Source: Stropharia rugosoannulata (Eukaryota; Basidiomycota; Agaricomycetes; Agaricales; Strophariaceae). Taken from it: a DNA stretch of 64,000 nt. Below, piece by piece: positions 1-12,459 of this stretch. A model generated the notes under the pieces. The model saw only the letters and a program-made list of their open reading frames with translations. It was not told where the DNA came from and did no database searches. A program made the position numbers and the translations under genes. Location of the stretch: NCBI GenBank assembly GCA_028532985.1, contig JANCIK010000010.1, forward strand, positions 372,001 through 436,000, given 5' to 3'. The stretch's first letter is position 1. The number at the start of each line of letters is the position of its first letter.

Positions 1-3000
1 GGGTTACACGCGCCGACTCCCCCAGATGATGCAGGTAAAGCCGAGGCGAATACGTCAAGAATAGAGAGTGGGGACGGGTCGAGCAATTCGTGGTGGGACT
101 ACGTGGGCTGGGCGGCGGGTCGCGGTTCAAGTACTTTGCAGTCCCAGACCCAGTCGCTTTCGTCTAAATCGCCGCACAAACCTACGAGCGAAATTTCTGC
201 TCAGCCACAAGCTGGAATGCTTCCCGGAGCGGAGGGTCGTGGCGAATCATCGGGCAACGCGGACGAAGGCCAAGGCACTGCGAGGGTGGATAAATCGGAC
301 ATTAAGGCTGAGGTTGTATGCGAGGCGAATGTTGAGGTTGAAGTTAATATCGAAGCAAAGCCGGAGAAGGAACACGAGCCTAAAGAGGAGAAGACACAAC
401 AAGTGGCGGTGTGGTATTCACCTTGGGCTTGGTATGCCCCTGCTGCTTCCGCCTCGTCTGCAGGGGGTACAGATATCGAATCACAGACACGCCATACGCC
501 GCATGAAGACCACAATAGCAGTCAGGACGTAGTGCCGCCTGAATCTCGGCAAGGACAAAGCGACGAAAGCGCCGCGAGCGAATTGCTTTCCATTTCGCCG
601 CACGACGCTGTACCCGTTTCCTCCAGCCCTCCTTCCTCTCCGCATGTGGACCCGCTCACGCCCGCGCAGCTACTCGCTCCCGAGCACACAATCACTTCGA
701 GCCTCTCCGAGTGGGCGGCATATTTTACTTCAAGAGCACGCGTAAATATGCTCATTGGCACTGCCAAGGGTGTAGAGGGTGCCGATACAGTGGAGAGGGA
801 TGAGGATGGGTGCGAGGTTATGCACCTTGATTTTGATGATGAGGATGGGAGCGGCGATAAGAGCATGGAGGACGGCGCGCGTGGACGGACTAATGGAGGG
901 ACTGGAGGCGGTCGTAATGCGCTCGCCGTTGTTGGTACCGGTAATCGGCTAATCAATGACCGAAGCAGCAGTGCGTCACGCGGGCGCGGGCGGAGTCCGG
1001 CTCCTTCACCCGGTGGCAGTGCGCAAACGACAACTATGACGAGTACGACGACCAGCAAAATTACAGGGGCGACCTCGACTACGACCACAACGACGACGAA
1101 GTCGACTTTGCGTAATTCCTCCCCTGCGTCTGCCGCCGGATCTGTAATCAGTAACGCGGCAGACGCCGGTACTGGCACAACCTCCGCTACGCGCACATCC
1201 TCTCCCGCTCCTGCATACCCAAAGAAGGCCCCGGCGCCTCCTGCCCCGCCGAACCTCGTTTTACCAACATGGGCGGACACATTTTTTGTTCCTCCCCGCA
1301 GCGTACTCCCGCCCCGGCCACCCTCACCCTCACCTCCTCCTTCGCCCTCTCCCCCCACCTCGCCAAAGGAAACAGAGGGAGGAGTTTTCGGGAAAACGAT
1401 CAGATTTGTCGGAAATGTCCTATTTGCGGGCGCTGGGGCTCTCACTGAACCAAGCGGGAAAGGCAGCGATAAGACCAAGGGAAAGGATGCACAGACGCGC
1501 AGAGGCTCCACAAGCAGTTCGCGAAACCCCCGCAGAGAAAAGCAACATACCACCCGCCCACGCGCTGCCCGCGTCGCTAGCGCATCATCCGGAGTGAGCG
1601 TGCAGGTTGACAGCGATAGCTCAGACGGATCGGACAGTGAAGGAAACGGGAACGGGCATGAACGCTCAACAATTCGGGAGTGGGGCCAGGAACTGCCCAA
1701 GGCATGGCGTGTTTTGGAGGAAGGCCGCGAGCGGGAAGCTAAACGATCAATTTCGGCACCCAGGGTGCAGAGGCAAGGGTCATGGCTTGCGTCGGGACCG
1801 ACATCGGATGAGGGTGGAACGAGCGAAGCACGAAAGATGAATGATGGCCCGGAGCGCACGGAGGTGGTCGACGCAGGCGAGGAGAGCTTGGGAATGGGCG
1901 ACGCGCTGCGAGGTGCGAAGAGGGTCGTGGTAATTGGCATACATGGCTGGTTTCCTGGTAAGTTCACTCGAAATCAAGGAGCTTTGTCCAAATCTTGATA
2001 TCAATATGCAGGTGCAATGATTCGTACTGTACTTGGGGAGGTGCGATATTTGCCAATTTTGTCATGATACATCCTCGTTGACTGTTTTTATCTATAAACG
2101 CCATCATTGTAGCCGACCGGGACGAGTATCAAGTTTGCGAGTATGACGGAGCAAGCACTGCACCTCTTCGAGCATGAACATGGTGTCGCGTTTGATAAAA
2201 TCACTCAGATCCCACTCGAGGGAGACGGTACCATTGAGCGAAGAGTGGAAAAGTGCGTCCTAATTCCTTTAATTTTACGTCTTCACCTATTTCATAAACT
2301 AATGCGTATGAAAAGGCACTATGCGACCCTCCTTGCGTCCAGCGAATGGCTTTCTGACCTGCGTGCGGCGAACGCTGTCATTGTTGCGACGCACTCGCAG
2401 GGTTCAGTAGTCTCCACCCATCTAATCGACCGGCTTATCAAAGATGGACATATCACAACACATAGAAACTCTTCCGTGTCTTCCGGTACCGACTGGGAAA
2501 ACAAAACCAATGCACTAAAAGACTTAACAATGCGTATAGGGGAAGGTGGTATAGGCGGTGCTGTCGGTATTGGAGGTGAAACTCACGGACAATGCAGAAA
2601 AGTACAGCGAGTGTGCCTGCTAGCTTTATGTGGGATCCACCTTGGCCCTCTGAGGTATCTGAGCAGTAGCACCCTCGTTGGCCCGTATCTCCAGGTGCGG
2701 TATTTCTTTGCCCTATTACAGCCCAATCTTTCCCCTGTCTCGTACCGGTTTGCTGACTACAACTCTGGGAAACAGTATTTTGAATCGACGGCGGCTCGCG
2801 AGCTGTTCGAGTTCCAGGTGAGCCAGTCTACTTCGTGACAAGATGGATTAATGCTCATTCACTTGACTGCGTCTTATGTAAATTTCCCTTGTCTCGACGC
2901 AACTTCGCCGCTACTCTATCCTACTGGGACCGTCCTTGTACCTTCCTTATCCCCGTTTTCTCTCCGGTATTCATCACACTTGCAATCCACTTACGGCTAC

Positions 3001-4595
3001 ATTCATGGCATGTCTTGTTCGATCTCTTTGCTTGTCCTCGTCGGTGACCGGCGATCCATCCTACCTTCCATTGGGCTTTTCCTTTCATTACACCACTTAT
3101 TTCCCGGTACTATGACACGCGTTTCGTAACTCCTAACTGTAGAACACCGAGAGCGCAGTCTCAAAGGCGTACATCGCGGCTCTGGAAAACGTCGTGGACC
3201 ATGGGGTGAGTCAGATGCTACCTAACTTTCGGCTTCCTTTCCTTTGGCTTCTTCATCTTCCATTCCCTGCCTTATATCTTTTTCTTTCTTTTCCTCTTAC
3301 CATTCACCCCCTATTTCCTACTCGATCACGCATGTTTGTACATACCCATGCGCCGAGCCAAACAAGGTGTGCACCTGTGCACCTGCCTGTCTCTCTCCAC
3401 CTGTCTCCGCCCGTCTGCTTGTGAGCTCCCACCTCGCAGTGAGATCTATTTCTCCGCGTGACACGCAGCTACGTTGTTCTTCGGTCTCTTATTTTCTTGC
3501 CCGCACTCCATACGGAGAGTATGCTTCCCTCCCTTTCTCCATTTATTTCAATTAATCTTCAAACAAGCATAGTATCTGCTCTTCATTATGCCACATGATC
3601 CTTCCTTTTTTCCCTCCGTCTCATGGCGTGCGTGGATGTACCCACCTCATTTCCGAAGACATCTCACTGGGACTGGACCTCGTGTCCGACCTATGTTCAC
3701 TGTCCTATGTTTCATTTGACGTGCGCCGACCGGCCACAAATTTCACTCTCCGCTCGCTACGCATGTCGATTGGTGCTGATTACTTTCTATTCCTATTTAG
3801 ATCAAGGTTTTATATGTAGCCTCGTTAAATGATCAAGTCGTGCCGATCTACTCAGGTGTCTTCGCTGCTGTGTCACATCCCGCTATTCTACGCGCGCTTT
3901 ATATTGATGGTGATGCCTACCAGTAAGCAAATCACCATTTGTGTCCTGCTAAATCGTTTTGCCTTATGATTTGTTTCACAGTTCGTCCGACTTCCTGTCG
4001 AACCTCCTTATTCTGCTTCTCCGTATACGCAACGCGGGTATTCCTGACTCGGGCCTGCTTGCTCACCTCTCCGAAGCAACCGCAGGCTCGCTAAATGGTG
4101 TTGGTCACTCAACAGCGTACGAAGAGATAGCTACGTACTCGTAAGTTGTTACCCTACCCTATTTTTGTTCACAGACGTGCTTACCAAACGCGACGAAAAG
4201 ACTGGCCGTAAAATACTTGTTCCTCGTAAACGACGGACAGACAGAGGGGTGTAAGCTACTCGTAGAACCCTTCAATGCTCTACAAGAGCAGAACGATTAT
4301 GAGGTTTGTCAGCCTGTACATAAAATCTTCAAGCCTAATTCCACTTACCGATGCACTCTAGATTCCATGGGCACTTCGTGATATCATTGCCGATGCTCGC
4401 GTTGCACACTACTTCGCACACGAGATTGCTGCTCTGCGAGACGCGTTTAAGGAGTGGCACCCGAAGACCACAATCCTACGCGACTTGAAGCGCAAGTTGC
4501 AACCGATCACGCGATTACCCACCGGTTTTGAGCGTGGGCTCACCACGACTGGGGCGGGAACACCTATCGGAACGTGGCAGGGGAGCAAGCTTTGA
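1..4595 (+). CDS. YMC020W-like alpha/beta hydrolase, 5'-truncated by window edge
   Basis: Fungal protein of the YMC020W-like alpha/beta-hydrolase family; substrate unknown. The frame is open from base 1, so the start lies upstream. The first 600 residues are disordered Ser/Pro/Thr-rich sequence. The hydrolase part starts at VVVIGIHGWFPG (exon 1 end), followed by GEPTGTSIKFAS, the nucleophile elbow THSQGS near 2390, FESTAARELFEFQ, VASLNDQVVP, LRALYIDGDAYQ and IPWALRDIIADAR. Exons by frame and GT/AG: <1-1957, 2012-2040, 2113-2252, 2316-2694, 2776-2817, 3143-3205, 3801-3922, 3982-4140, 4201-4303, 4362-4595; the sum is a multiple of three (1075 aa seen). Introns 2818-3142 and 3206-3800 are long and CT-rich, unlike the others. 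The last three residues are Ser-Lys-Leu, a canonical PTS1 peroxisomal signal. Family assignment is from recognised motifs. Confidence 0.85.
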
Positions 4596-5172
4596 CTTGA
4601 TATATGCTTCAGCACACCAATCATTGCTGAAGAAGTGAGAGCTTGAATTTTTTGGTGAACGGGAGGATGGGAACATACAATATGCCTAATGCATAATTAT
4701 ACGAAACACGGGTCAGTGGGTCTCTAGCTGTGTCTTTTTAATCTGTAGGAGAAAGTTGTTAAATGTACCCATTACATATTCATGATTATTTGTACAATAT
4801 ACACGACGTTTCCATTCGCGATTGGGAATGCATAGGAACTGTGATAAGTGCAAAGAATTTCAACAGAGGCTTCTAACGGACATTTCGGCTGTAAGCCTGC
4901 GGAGCTTATGCTGCGTATGGTTTCTCTCTGTGTGTATTCCCTACGCTTTCTAGGCTGCGTATACTAGTACGTGTACTCTTCGTGCATCATGTAAATACAG
5001 TCAAATTCATTCAAGTTAATGTTGGTTCGTATACATTTGACTCTCACACATATATTTACAGTATTACAGTTTGTTTTTCAGGGAAATTGCTATTCACTAT
5101 CGGAGAAGGTGAATAAGTTGCTGTGATGATGTCGTGTACAGCTTAGCCACATAAGAACTGCCGTCTCTGACG
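4596..5172. other. intergenic region between converging genes
   Basis: This AT-rich spacer lies between the 3' ends of two convergent genes. I see no ORF or RNA gene that I can support in it. Confidence 0.6.
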
Positions 5173-7202
5173 CTAAAGACCAACGTTGTCCAGCAGGACT
5201 TGCTCAACGGCATGAACGAAGTCGACCACCTTCTGGTAGCGAACTTGGTCAGTTTGGCCAGACTTGGGCAGCTCAATCGCGTGCGTGAAGTTGAACACAT
5301 TGCTCGGATCCACCTTCAGCTTTAACTTCTGTAGTCTGGAGTAATTATCACCGAAGTATTTCTGTTGCCCTGTGACATACGGCCTTAATAATCTGACAAT
5401 CCTCGAGTATTTTAGCTACTTACAGCCCTCCAGTCTCGGATCTGGATAGTTTGAAAACGTTCTGCAAATTACGAATTGAAATAAATCATGGGAGGGTAAA
5501 GTGTGTAATAAGGCCTACCCGTATCCCTGAGGCCACGGACCAGCACTATTGACGAAGAGACTATTAACCATACCTATCCGTAATAAATTGTAAGCATTGC
5601 TGTTTTAGAAATGAGTAGCAATGGTAAGCTCTCACCATCAAGAAGCGTAAAGCCATCATGTGGGAAAGGTGTATTATGCGGAGCAGAAGTGTAGAACTGG
5701 ATGGCAAACAGAGATTTGCGATTTGCGAATGCCGTTTCGCTGCTGTCAACCTCGTTGATCTTGGAATTGTTTCCCCAAAGCTCAACGCCCACAAACCAGT
5801 TCTATTCAATAATTTTTTTAAGTCAGATCACTGCACCTCAGAATTAAGAGCCGTGCATACCGTATCTGCGTTGAACCCCTGATTAGCCAGGTACGTTATA
5901 AACGTTTGCACAGCGGCGGTTGACAAATGCGCATTGTCGGGTGTCATCAAGGACTTGGCGTAGAAAGTGTCTGGCCTGTCTGGGCCACTGATATCCAGGC
6001 CTCCTAGCTCCCCAAAGTATATGACGCTATCAAGGTATGTGCCGCGGATTATCTCTTCTTTGTTTGGAAGCGGTAAATTTGCAAGGAATGGCTTAATAAC
6101 GTCAGCGAAGCTCCCTTCAGGTCCGTACCATGCTCCGAATATACGGAACATAACTTTCCCCATAGCGGAGCCTCGTTCGAGCCGAATTTCACCACCAAGT
6201 GCTTTATTGAGACTCTTAGACGAGCCAGCATCTTGGAAGTTGAGGAATCCTTTGACAGCCTGTTGAATATCCAGGTCCCACGTATAGTTGAAAACAGTAA
6301 CTGATGGAGGAGCATCGAACGCGGTTGCAGAGATGCGAGTGACAATTCCAAAGGAACTAGATGCGCCGCGCAAACCCTGTAAATAACCGTGCCGTCAAAA
6401 GAACAATTCTGTTAGAATCATTGCTGTTCTTACCCAGAATAATTCACTTTCATTTGATTTACTGACGGTGACAACATCGCCATTGGCAAGAACGGCTTCC
6501 AGCTCAGTGATGGGGTCTAGCGCCAGTCCCCACTGCCTCGAAGTAAATCCATATCCTCCATATCCTGGGAATATCGAACGTCAAACATAGGAACAATTAG
6601 TGAGGGAGTGCAGAGTTTGCTTTAATGCCACATACCTGTATGACCTCCGATCCCGACGTATGGGCACGTTCCGTGTGGTAAAGCAAGTTTTGCATGGTAC
6701 AGAGCTTCGACGACTTTTCCAAGGCGGTTTCCTGCGCCAATATGAACCTTTTTCTCAGCGACTTCGACCAGAATGGACTTGATGTTCCTCATGTCAATGG
6801 CCACAGCGCCGTCTGTGGCACCCAAGCCATTCGCCACATAGCTGTGGCCCCCGCTACGCGCGACGACCCTGACTGAATGACCTGCGCCGATTTTGACTAT
6901 CTGGGAGATGTCGCTGACAGACTTTGGAACGACGACTGCTGCAGGGTGCACTGTAATTCTCTGGTTGACTGACCGCAAGGGTTGAACGTTGAGTCCTTAC
7001 ACAACAATAAATGCAATTACATACATGCGGCACTTATTGCTGAATAACCGGAGTCGGTGGGCCCATAAACCTCTAGACAGTCGCCATATTGGTCGCATAT
7101 TCCTCTTAAGTCGTCGAGGAGGTCTGCCCCAATGGCAAAGGCTGCGAAGAGCAAGACTATGGCTAGTCTATGCGAGATTGCTCTGTAAGAGAGGATGGTC
7201 AT
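5173..7202 (-). CDS. Secreted FAD-dependent oxidase, berberine-bridge-enzyme (BBE-like) family
   Basis: Eight exons: 7202-7025, 6968-6636, 6564-6434, 6376-5861, 5801-5636, 5573-5519, 5461-5424, 5369-5173. They total 1614 nt (537 aa) in one frame, with all introns 54-71 nt. The first Met is followed by a hydrophobic stretch (LAIVLLFAAFAIGA) typical of a signal peptide, which favours this start over an upstream Met in the same ORF. The PCMH-type FAD domain holds ARSGGHSY, whose His is the usual 8-alpha attachment site, and GTCPYVGIGGHTG, whose Cys is the usual 6-S-cysteinyl site, so bicovalent FAD is expected. Then come GGYGFTSRQWGLALD, LRGASSSFGIVTR, and the C-terminal BBE motif YFGDNYSRLQKLKLKVDPSNVF. 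Such enzymes oxidise alcohols, sugars or secondary metabolites; the substrate cannot be read here. No other pathway genes are adjacent. Confidence 0.92.
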
Positions 7203-9106
7203 TCTAAGGGAACGTTTCTTGGTTGGGGACTCAAAGGTATCTCTAGTTGTATTTATACGCAGTGTAATGATTATTCTAAGACTACCTTTCATCTTCCCGA
7301 CCGTAAAAAAGTACAGTATGCGTTATGGAGAGTTAATTTTGGTTTTGAAAGGAAGATTGCACACAACACCATGACCAGTGGAGCCCCAGTGGCCCATGAC
7401 CTTCGGCATAATGGTTCACTCGGACTAACCGTACAACTTGAATAACAATCCATCACCACCTAGTGCATATTACCTATTGAAACAGTCATGGAGAAAGCCG
7501 ACGGCGGCGGCGCCATTTTTCTTTGGGGGGAATTCGATCGAAATAAAGGGCTTAGGAGCCGAATAATACAGGAGAAGACTACTACGCACTGCAGTGCGTG
7601 TATCAATTCATCTTCCTACGAAAGGTATAGAAAGATGTCCTATTACCTTCCTTTCTTCAGACTGACAGTCACTTGACAGTTTTTCAACAGATTATATGTT
7701 CCGCACACCGAAATGCCACTTTAAAAATTCATGGAGCTCTGAAGAATATTCGATCACAGGATATTATAATACCCACTGGCACATCAATGCGCACTTCAAG
7801 TTGAGACGCGTTACATTGAGGGATGATGGGAAAAGCGAACAACAGAGGAAGTCTTTGCCCATGTGTGTACACTCAGATGCATGACATACACTAGCTACAT
7901 CTACAGTGGTCATACACGGCTCTGGTTACCGCTTCGGTTAGTATGTGTGCTCGTTTCCTGAACCAGAGCATAATACAGATATTAACTTGAAGCTGCGTGC
8001 TGCGTGCTTCGGGTCGTCGGGCCCCGAAGTCTACATCAGCATTGCGCCCAGTCAGGTTGATGAGTATATGCTTACTCGGGTGGGGAGATCATTCTGTAAC
8101 GAAGTGTTGACGTACCTCTGTGTTCTAGATCTGCTTCACATTTTTGGTGCGCAATGCTTCGATTATGGGTGCCATACGGGCCTCTGTTACGTTAGGAATC
8201 ACACGAATCATATTATCTCTGTGGTAATTACATATACAAAGTTTACTCCAAACGAGTCACTACGGTACTCAAAGGATCACCTTGTTACTCCGATCCTAAT
8301 TTGTGTATGTTATTTGCACGAAAGTGGTACTAAGCGGTGTAAAAAAGATCGCACAAAATGCCATGACAATTGAACTCTGCATACAGGAAGTGCATCTTCT
8401 GATTGGAAGCCGCACACAAGTAGTCAAAGGTGAGACGTTCTCATGTTTGACTTAAAACTCCCAACGACAGACTGAATATTACACAAGTGATGCTGCATTA
8501 CATATTCTAACGATAAAAATAGACCTTTGCATATCTATAATTTATAAATAGAACAAATGCTAAAATTAGATTACAAAGTTCGGTTCTTCACGCACCATGC
8601 ATCATGCATCATGGGTTAACGGAGAGACAGACTATCCTCGCTCGCTGGAATATTCTAGATGCTCCAAGGGCCCTCCACTCGTGTATAGACCTCTTCATAT
8701 ACGGTTGTGATATATGTAGCTTCAATGTATGTAGTTGCTTAACCTATCCGTTACACAGCCTATCCGTTACACAGGTCTGTTCAGACATCACTACTCGCGG
8801 TTCTTTTGTTGTTCGTTTCCTTACCCCATGTGTTCTTCGTGTAAATTTTTTTTAACTGCATCATGCATGAGATTGCTTGGTAGAATTGTCCTAGCATGCT
8901 CACGATCATGCCTGCATCCTCAAAATTATCATTAATGTATGATATCTACTCATGCATTCTCACGAGGTGCATTGCTATTTATGTACAATTTTAATCCCAT
9001 ACACTCAAAAGATAGATAAAATAGTAGCGGCATAGAGCAGTGTTTTACAAAAGAGTCAAACAATGTAGCGAAGTAGGTTTTATAATTCAAAAGTTCACAT
9101 TTGGTT
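7203..9106. other. intergenic, no supported gene
   Basis: AT-rich sequence with only short ORFs. The longest (7945-8373) shows no recognisable motif, no splice logic and AT-driven composition. A short run of ATGCATC-type repeats sits near 8598. Nothing else can be supported. Confidence 0.5.
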
Positions 9107-11200
9107 TCAATAGAGATTTCCAGAGAATATTTTAATGCCATACTGCATTGCATCAGCAGTTGATAGCACAGAAACATGGTAATTAGGATCTTCATTGTAA
9201 AACGGAAGGTCAATTATGGTGGGTCCAAGGCCACATATAGTACTAATAGGTCTTATATCTTGAAGTGTCAAGCTTGTGGTGGTATCTAGTGCATTATTTT
9301 GCAATAATGGACTAGGTTGCAATGGTACACAGAGCTGCTTTCCTGGAAGCACCTGATGCATGTTGTGATCATGATCTACAGAAGACGACAACAATCCCAA
9401 ATAAAAGATGGGTGGAATCAAATCTTCTCTCCACCCTGTAGGACCAGCAGGTGACAGAGAATCATAGGGAACTTCAACACTCTGATACCATGCAATAGAG
9501 TTTGGGCTACTGTCTAACATTATATAATCCACGCCCACATGATCTATTTTCATTCTATGTTTTTCCTTTTTCCCAATCAGAAGTTGTATAGTTACAGTAT
9601 CTGCAATAGAGCCCTGTGGCATATGGTCTTTGAATAAGCTCTTTCTAAAGGCTGGAATTGCAAGAACAGTGCAATGAATACTGAAGTGTGACTGTACCAG
9701 TGATTCTTTAGAATAGAAATAGGTGCTATAGTCCAAGACTCTGCTATTGAGGTAGTCATTGACATTTTGAGGGAATATGCTCCACTTGTTTGTGTGATTA
9801 AAAAGATCGACAAAATGACTTCTTGATAGCATAATCTCCCTTATCAATCGATTGAATGCACGCTCTAGGCCTTCGCCATAAGCTGTATGTATTGAAATGT
9901 TAAGAAGACCCATTAGAGAGTATATCTTGTCCTCTGCACGGGTCACATTGCGATGGCAGATTAATTGAAATACTCTGTATATTGGAAGAGCTTCTTGACC
10001 CCTAGTTTCATTAAGGCTAAGCTCAAGCGGAGTAATAATTGTAGCTTGTTGAATTTGGCCTTTCACTTCAGAAGAAATGGCAAGTTGATCACTTTGCTTT
10101 GAGTCCTCATTACTAGCATTGCTTTCTGCTATAGGACTCCAGTTTTTCCCATAAAACTTAATTCTATAACCAGGAGCCAAAAGTTCCTGTAGTGTCCAAC
10201 CTCAAGTAAACCACGGATCCTTATGCATTTCATCCAATGTGTTTGTCTCAGCAAGATAGATAATGCATATATGAGCAGTTTTATACCATTTATACATCGA
10301 TCGGATGGATTCATCGAGTTCGGTACTGCTGTCTTTATTGATACACGCCGTATCCATCCATCCAAACTTGACTTTATGCTCGCGTGCTGCTATTTGACAA
10401 AAGTTGACAATTTTTGAGTATCCAGGCGAGATCATATCATGCTCTCGAGTGCTCCATTCTTTGAAAAGGACTTCTCCATGTGTACCACGAATCCAGGTGT
10501 GCGATAGTATAGCATACTTTGCAAACATTTCAATCAATTTGCTTGGGTCTCTGCTGTCTTTGGTAGAAAGGCCATAGTATCCATCTGGATATGCTTTGAC
10601 AACATCTGAAGTAATGATTGAGACCATCTCACTTCGTTCAATCAAACGAGGATGAGCTCCGTCCTCGTTGAACAATATCACCCGAATAGGCATATCGTTG
10701 AACACATGTTCCGCCACTGCCCTTGTGATATCGGACTGAAAATGGTTGTCTAGAGTTGTGTATACCAATGTCATGTTGGTCATAAGCTTAAATTCATCCA
10801 TGTTTGCGTCTTTTTCCTGTTCGCCTGTTGAAACTACATGTTGGTATCAGCCACCTGAGCATTCATATAATACATATTAACGCTTTACCTTCTTCTATCA
10901 CAATGGTGTAATCTTTTCCAGTGACAATGTCACGGTTAGGAACTTGATCTAGAAACTAGGCATCGATATGCTAGAAATATTTCGATTAGATAAATAATCA
11001 CCTCTTTCCAGTGACTTGCTACCGAACTCGGTACGGGTTATTAAGTTGACGAAGTTGTTAAGAGCAGTCAAGAGCTCTTGACCCTCGGCTGAGGCACAGT
11101 GACTGCCTACGTTGCTTGGAACAGCTGGACACAACTTGGATCGGTATATAAAACTCAAGACAGTGTCAAAAATGCTCACTGATGGCGGGCGCTTGGTTGT
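9107..11200 (-). pseudogene. HET-domain (heterokaryon incompatibility-like) protein, interrupted by one in-frame stop
   Basis: HET-domain proteins act in self/non-self recognition in filamentous fungi. In order, the translation shows MPIRVILFNEDG, YAILSHTW, GEVLFKEW, GYSKIVNFCQIA, FGWMDTACINK, ELDESIRSMYKWY, DPWFT, then a TGA at 10204-10202, then GWTLQELLAPGYRIKFY in the same frame, and downstream EDKIYSLMGLLNISIHTAYGEG. Relatives normally carry Arg or Lys at the stop position (CGA to TGA would be one C-to-T change). The rest is open to the natural stop at 9107. Upstream exons 10889-10948 and about 11002-11200 join in frame through 64-nt and 53-nt introns; the true start was not resolved. No NTPase partner domain is attached. 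Alternatives are a sequencing error or stop readthrough. Confidence 0.8.
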
Positions 11201-12459
11201 CCCGTGAGAAAGCTCCAGGACGAAGAAAGTTCACAAGGCTGGCGAGGAACTGATATCCCGGTGACGTGACTTGGTTTCAGTCTTTAATGAGTGACGGGGC
11301 TCGGTTCATAGAGGCTGGAAGCGTCTTACCGCCTGGATCTCCCATGCTCACGGGGCTGGTGGGGGCTTGCAAGAAATGTGCATACTTAGGATAAGCGTCA
11401 ACGGCCTCAAATTGCGTCCTTACCTGACTGGGGTGTCGTTAAAGGACATGCTGGTGGAGATAAGCTCTGATGTTATGCCTATGGAGCGATAGTAGGTGGT
11501 GGTGGTTAGAGGAAGGGTTCGTGTAATCGCTCAAGATCACCGTGCAGAGCACATGTCATTATCCTGTATACTGATAGATACACGATAGAGTGACTAAATT
11601 TAGTTTTATTCCCAGAAGTTGGTACCCATCGTGTGCATTTGTCTGTTGTCCAGTATCAGTATATTGTGCCTAGGCAAGGAGCCAATGGACGTGTCGGTAG
11701 TACCTATCATTCCAGGTCGACTCATGAGATTCTCACCAAAAGGATGCGGGCTTTGCTCTGCTGCATGCAATTCTTGCCATTCTCTCGCGGCCGTTCGACA
11801 AGATAACAAGTATAGAACACATGTAGATTAGGCCACATATGCTCCTGTCATAAAAAGCTGTCCTTCAGATCTTCGGACCGTTTCTAATACAGAATTAGAC
11901 CACTGTTCAGACACTTTATCAAGTTGCCGGTCAGCTCCAGATACCAAGCCCAGCGGCCCATGAACAACGCGGACCAGAGCACTCGGGCTGCCACTGGCAC
12001 GACACCATGCAGCGCTTGCATATCCGAAGAACGATGAACATGAACATAGAGCCGGGACAGTCAGAGCAGCATCACAGGTATAAACGAACAAAAAGGGACG
12101 ACTCAAGAGCGTAGATTAACTGGATGAGTTTGGACGAGTCGTAACAGAGACGCTGAAAAGACGGCATGGAGACCTTGTGTCGCCAGTCACCCATCATATA
12201 GCTCCAGTTCGTCGCTTCAGCAGTGGTGTGACGTATGCAATAGTTCCAGGTCCGGCTAGTTGTATGACAGTCGGAATACTTTGAGGCAGGAGAAAGTGCA
12301 GGGGGTGCCGAGAAGAAACGGGGAGTGAGCATGAGTTCGAAAAAAACCAGATTTCCGAAAGAGAACAACGAGACCGGCGTTAATAAGTAAAATAAATAAA
12401 AAGTACAAATTACGGCTGGGGTATTCTCCAATACGTATTAGAATCTTCATTTCAGCTAA
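11201..12459. other. intergenic / unresolved 5' region of HET gene
   Basis: This holds the unresolved upstream part of the HET gene and a spacer. Minus-strand ORFs at 11828-12106 and 12072-12431 are Cys/Ser- or Phe-rich without motifs, and I do not support them as genes. Confidence 0.4.

Noticed and set aside
522..1967. 481-codon minus-strand ORF opposite the hydrolase gene
   Set aside because: It is the shadow of the GC-rich disordered exon; no motif, and the plus strand carries the conserved splice-consistent gene.
7945..8373. 142-codon ORF in the AT-rich spacer
   Set aside because: No start context, motif or splice partner; length is compatible with chance.
11828..12431. Possible small secreted Cys-rich protein on the minus strand
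   Set aside because: Two overlapping frames, neither with a convincing signal peptide plus regular cysteine pattern.
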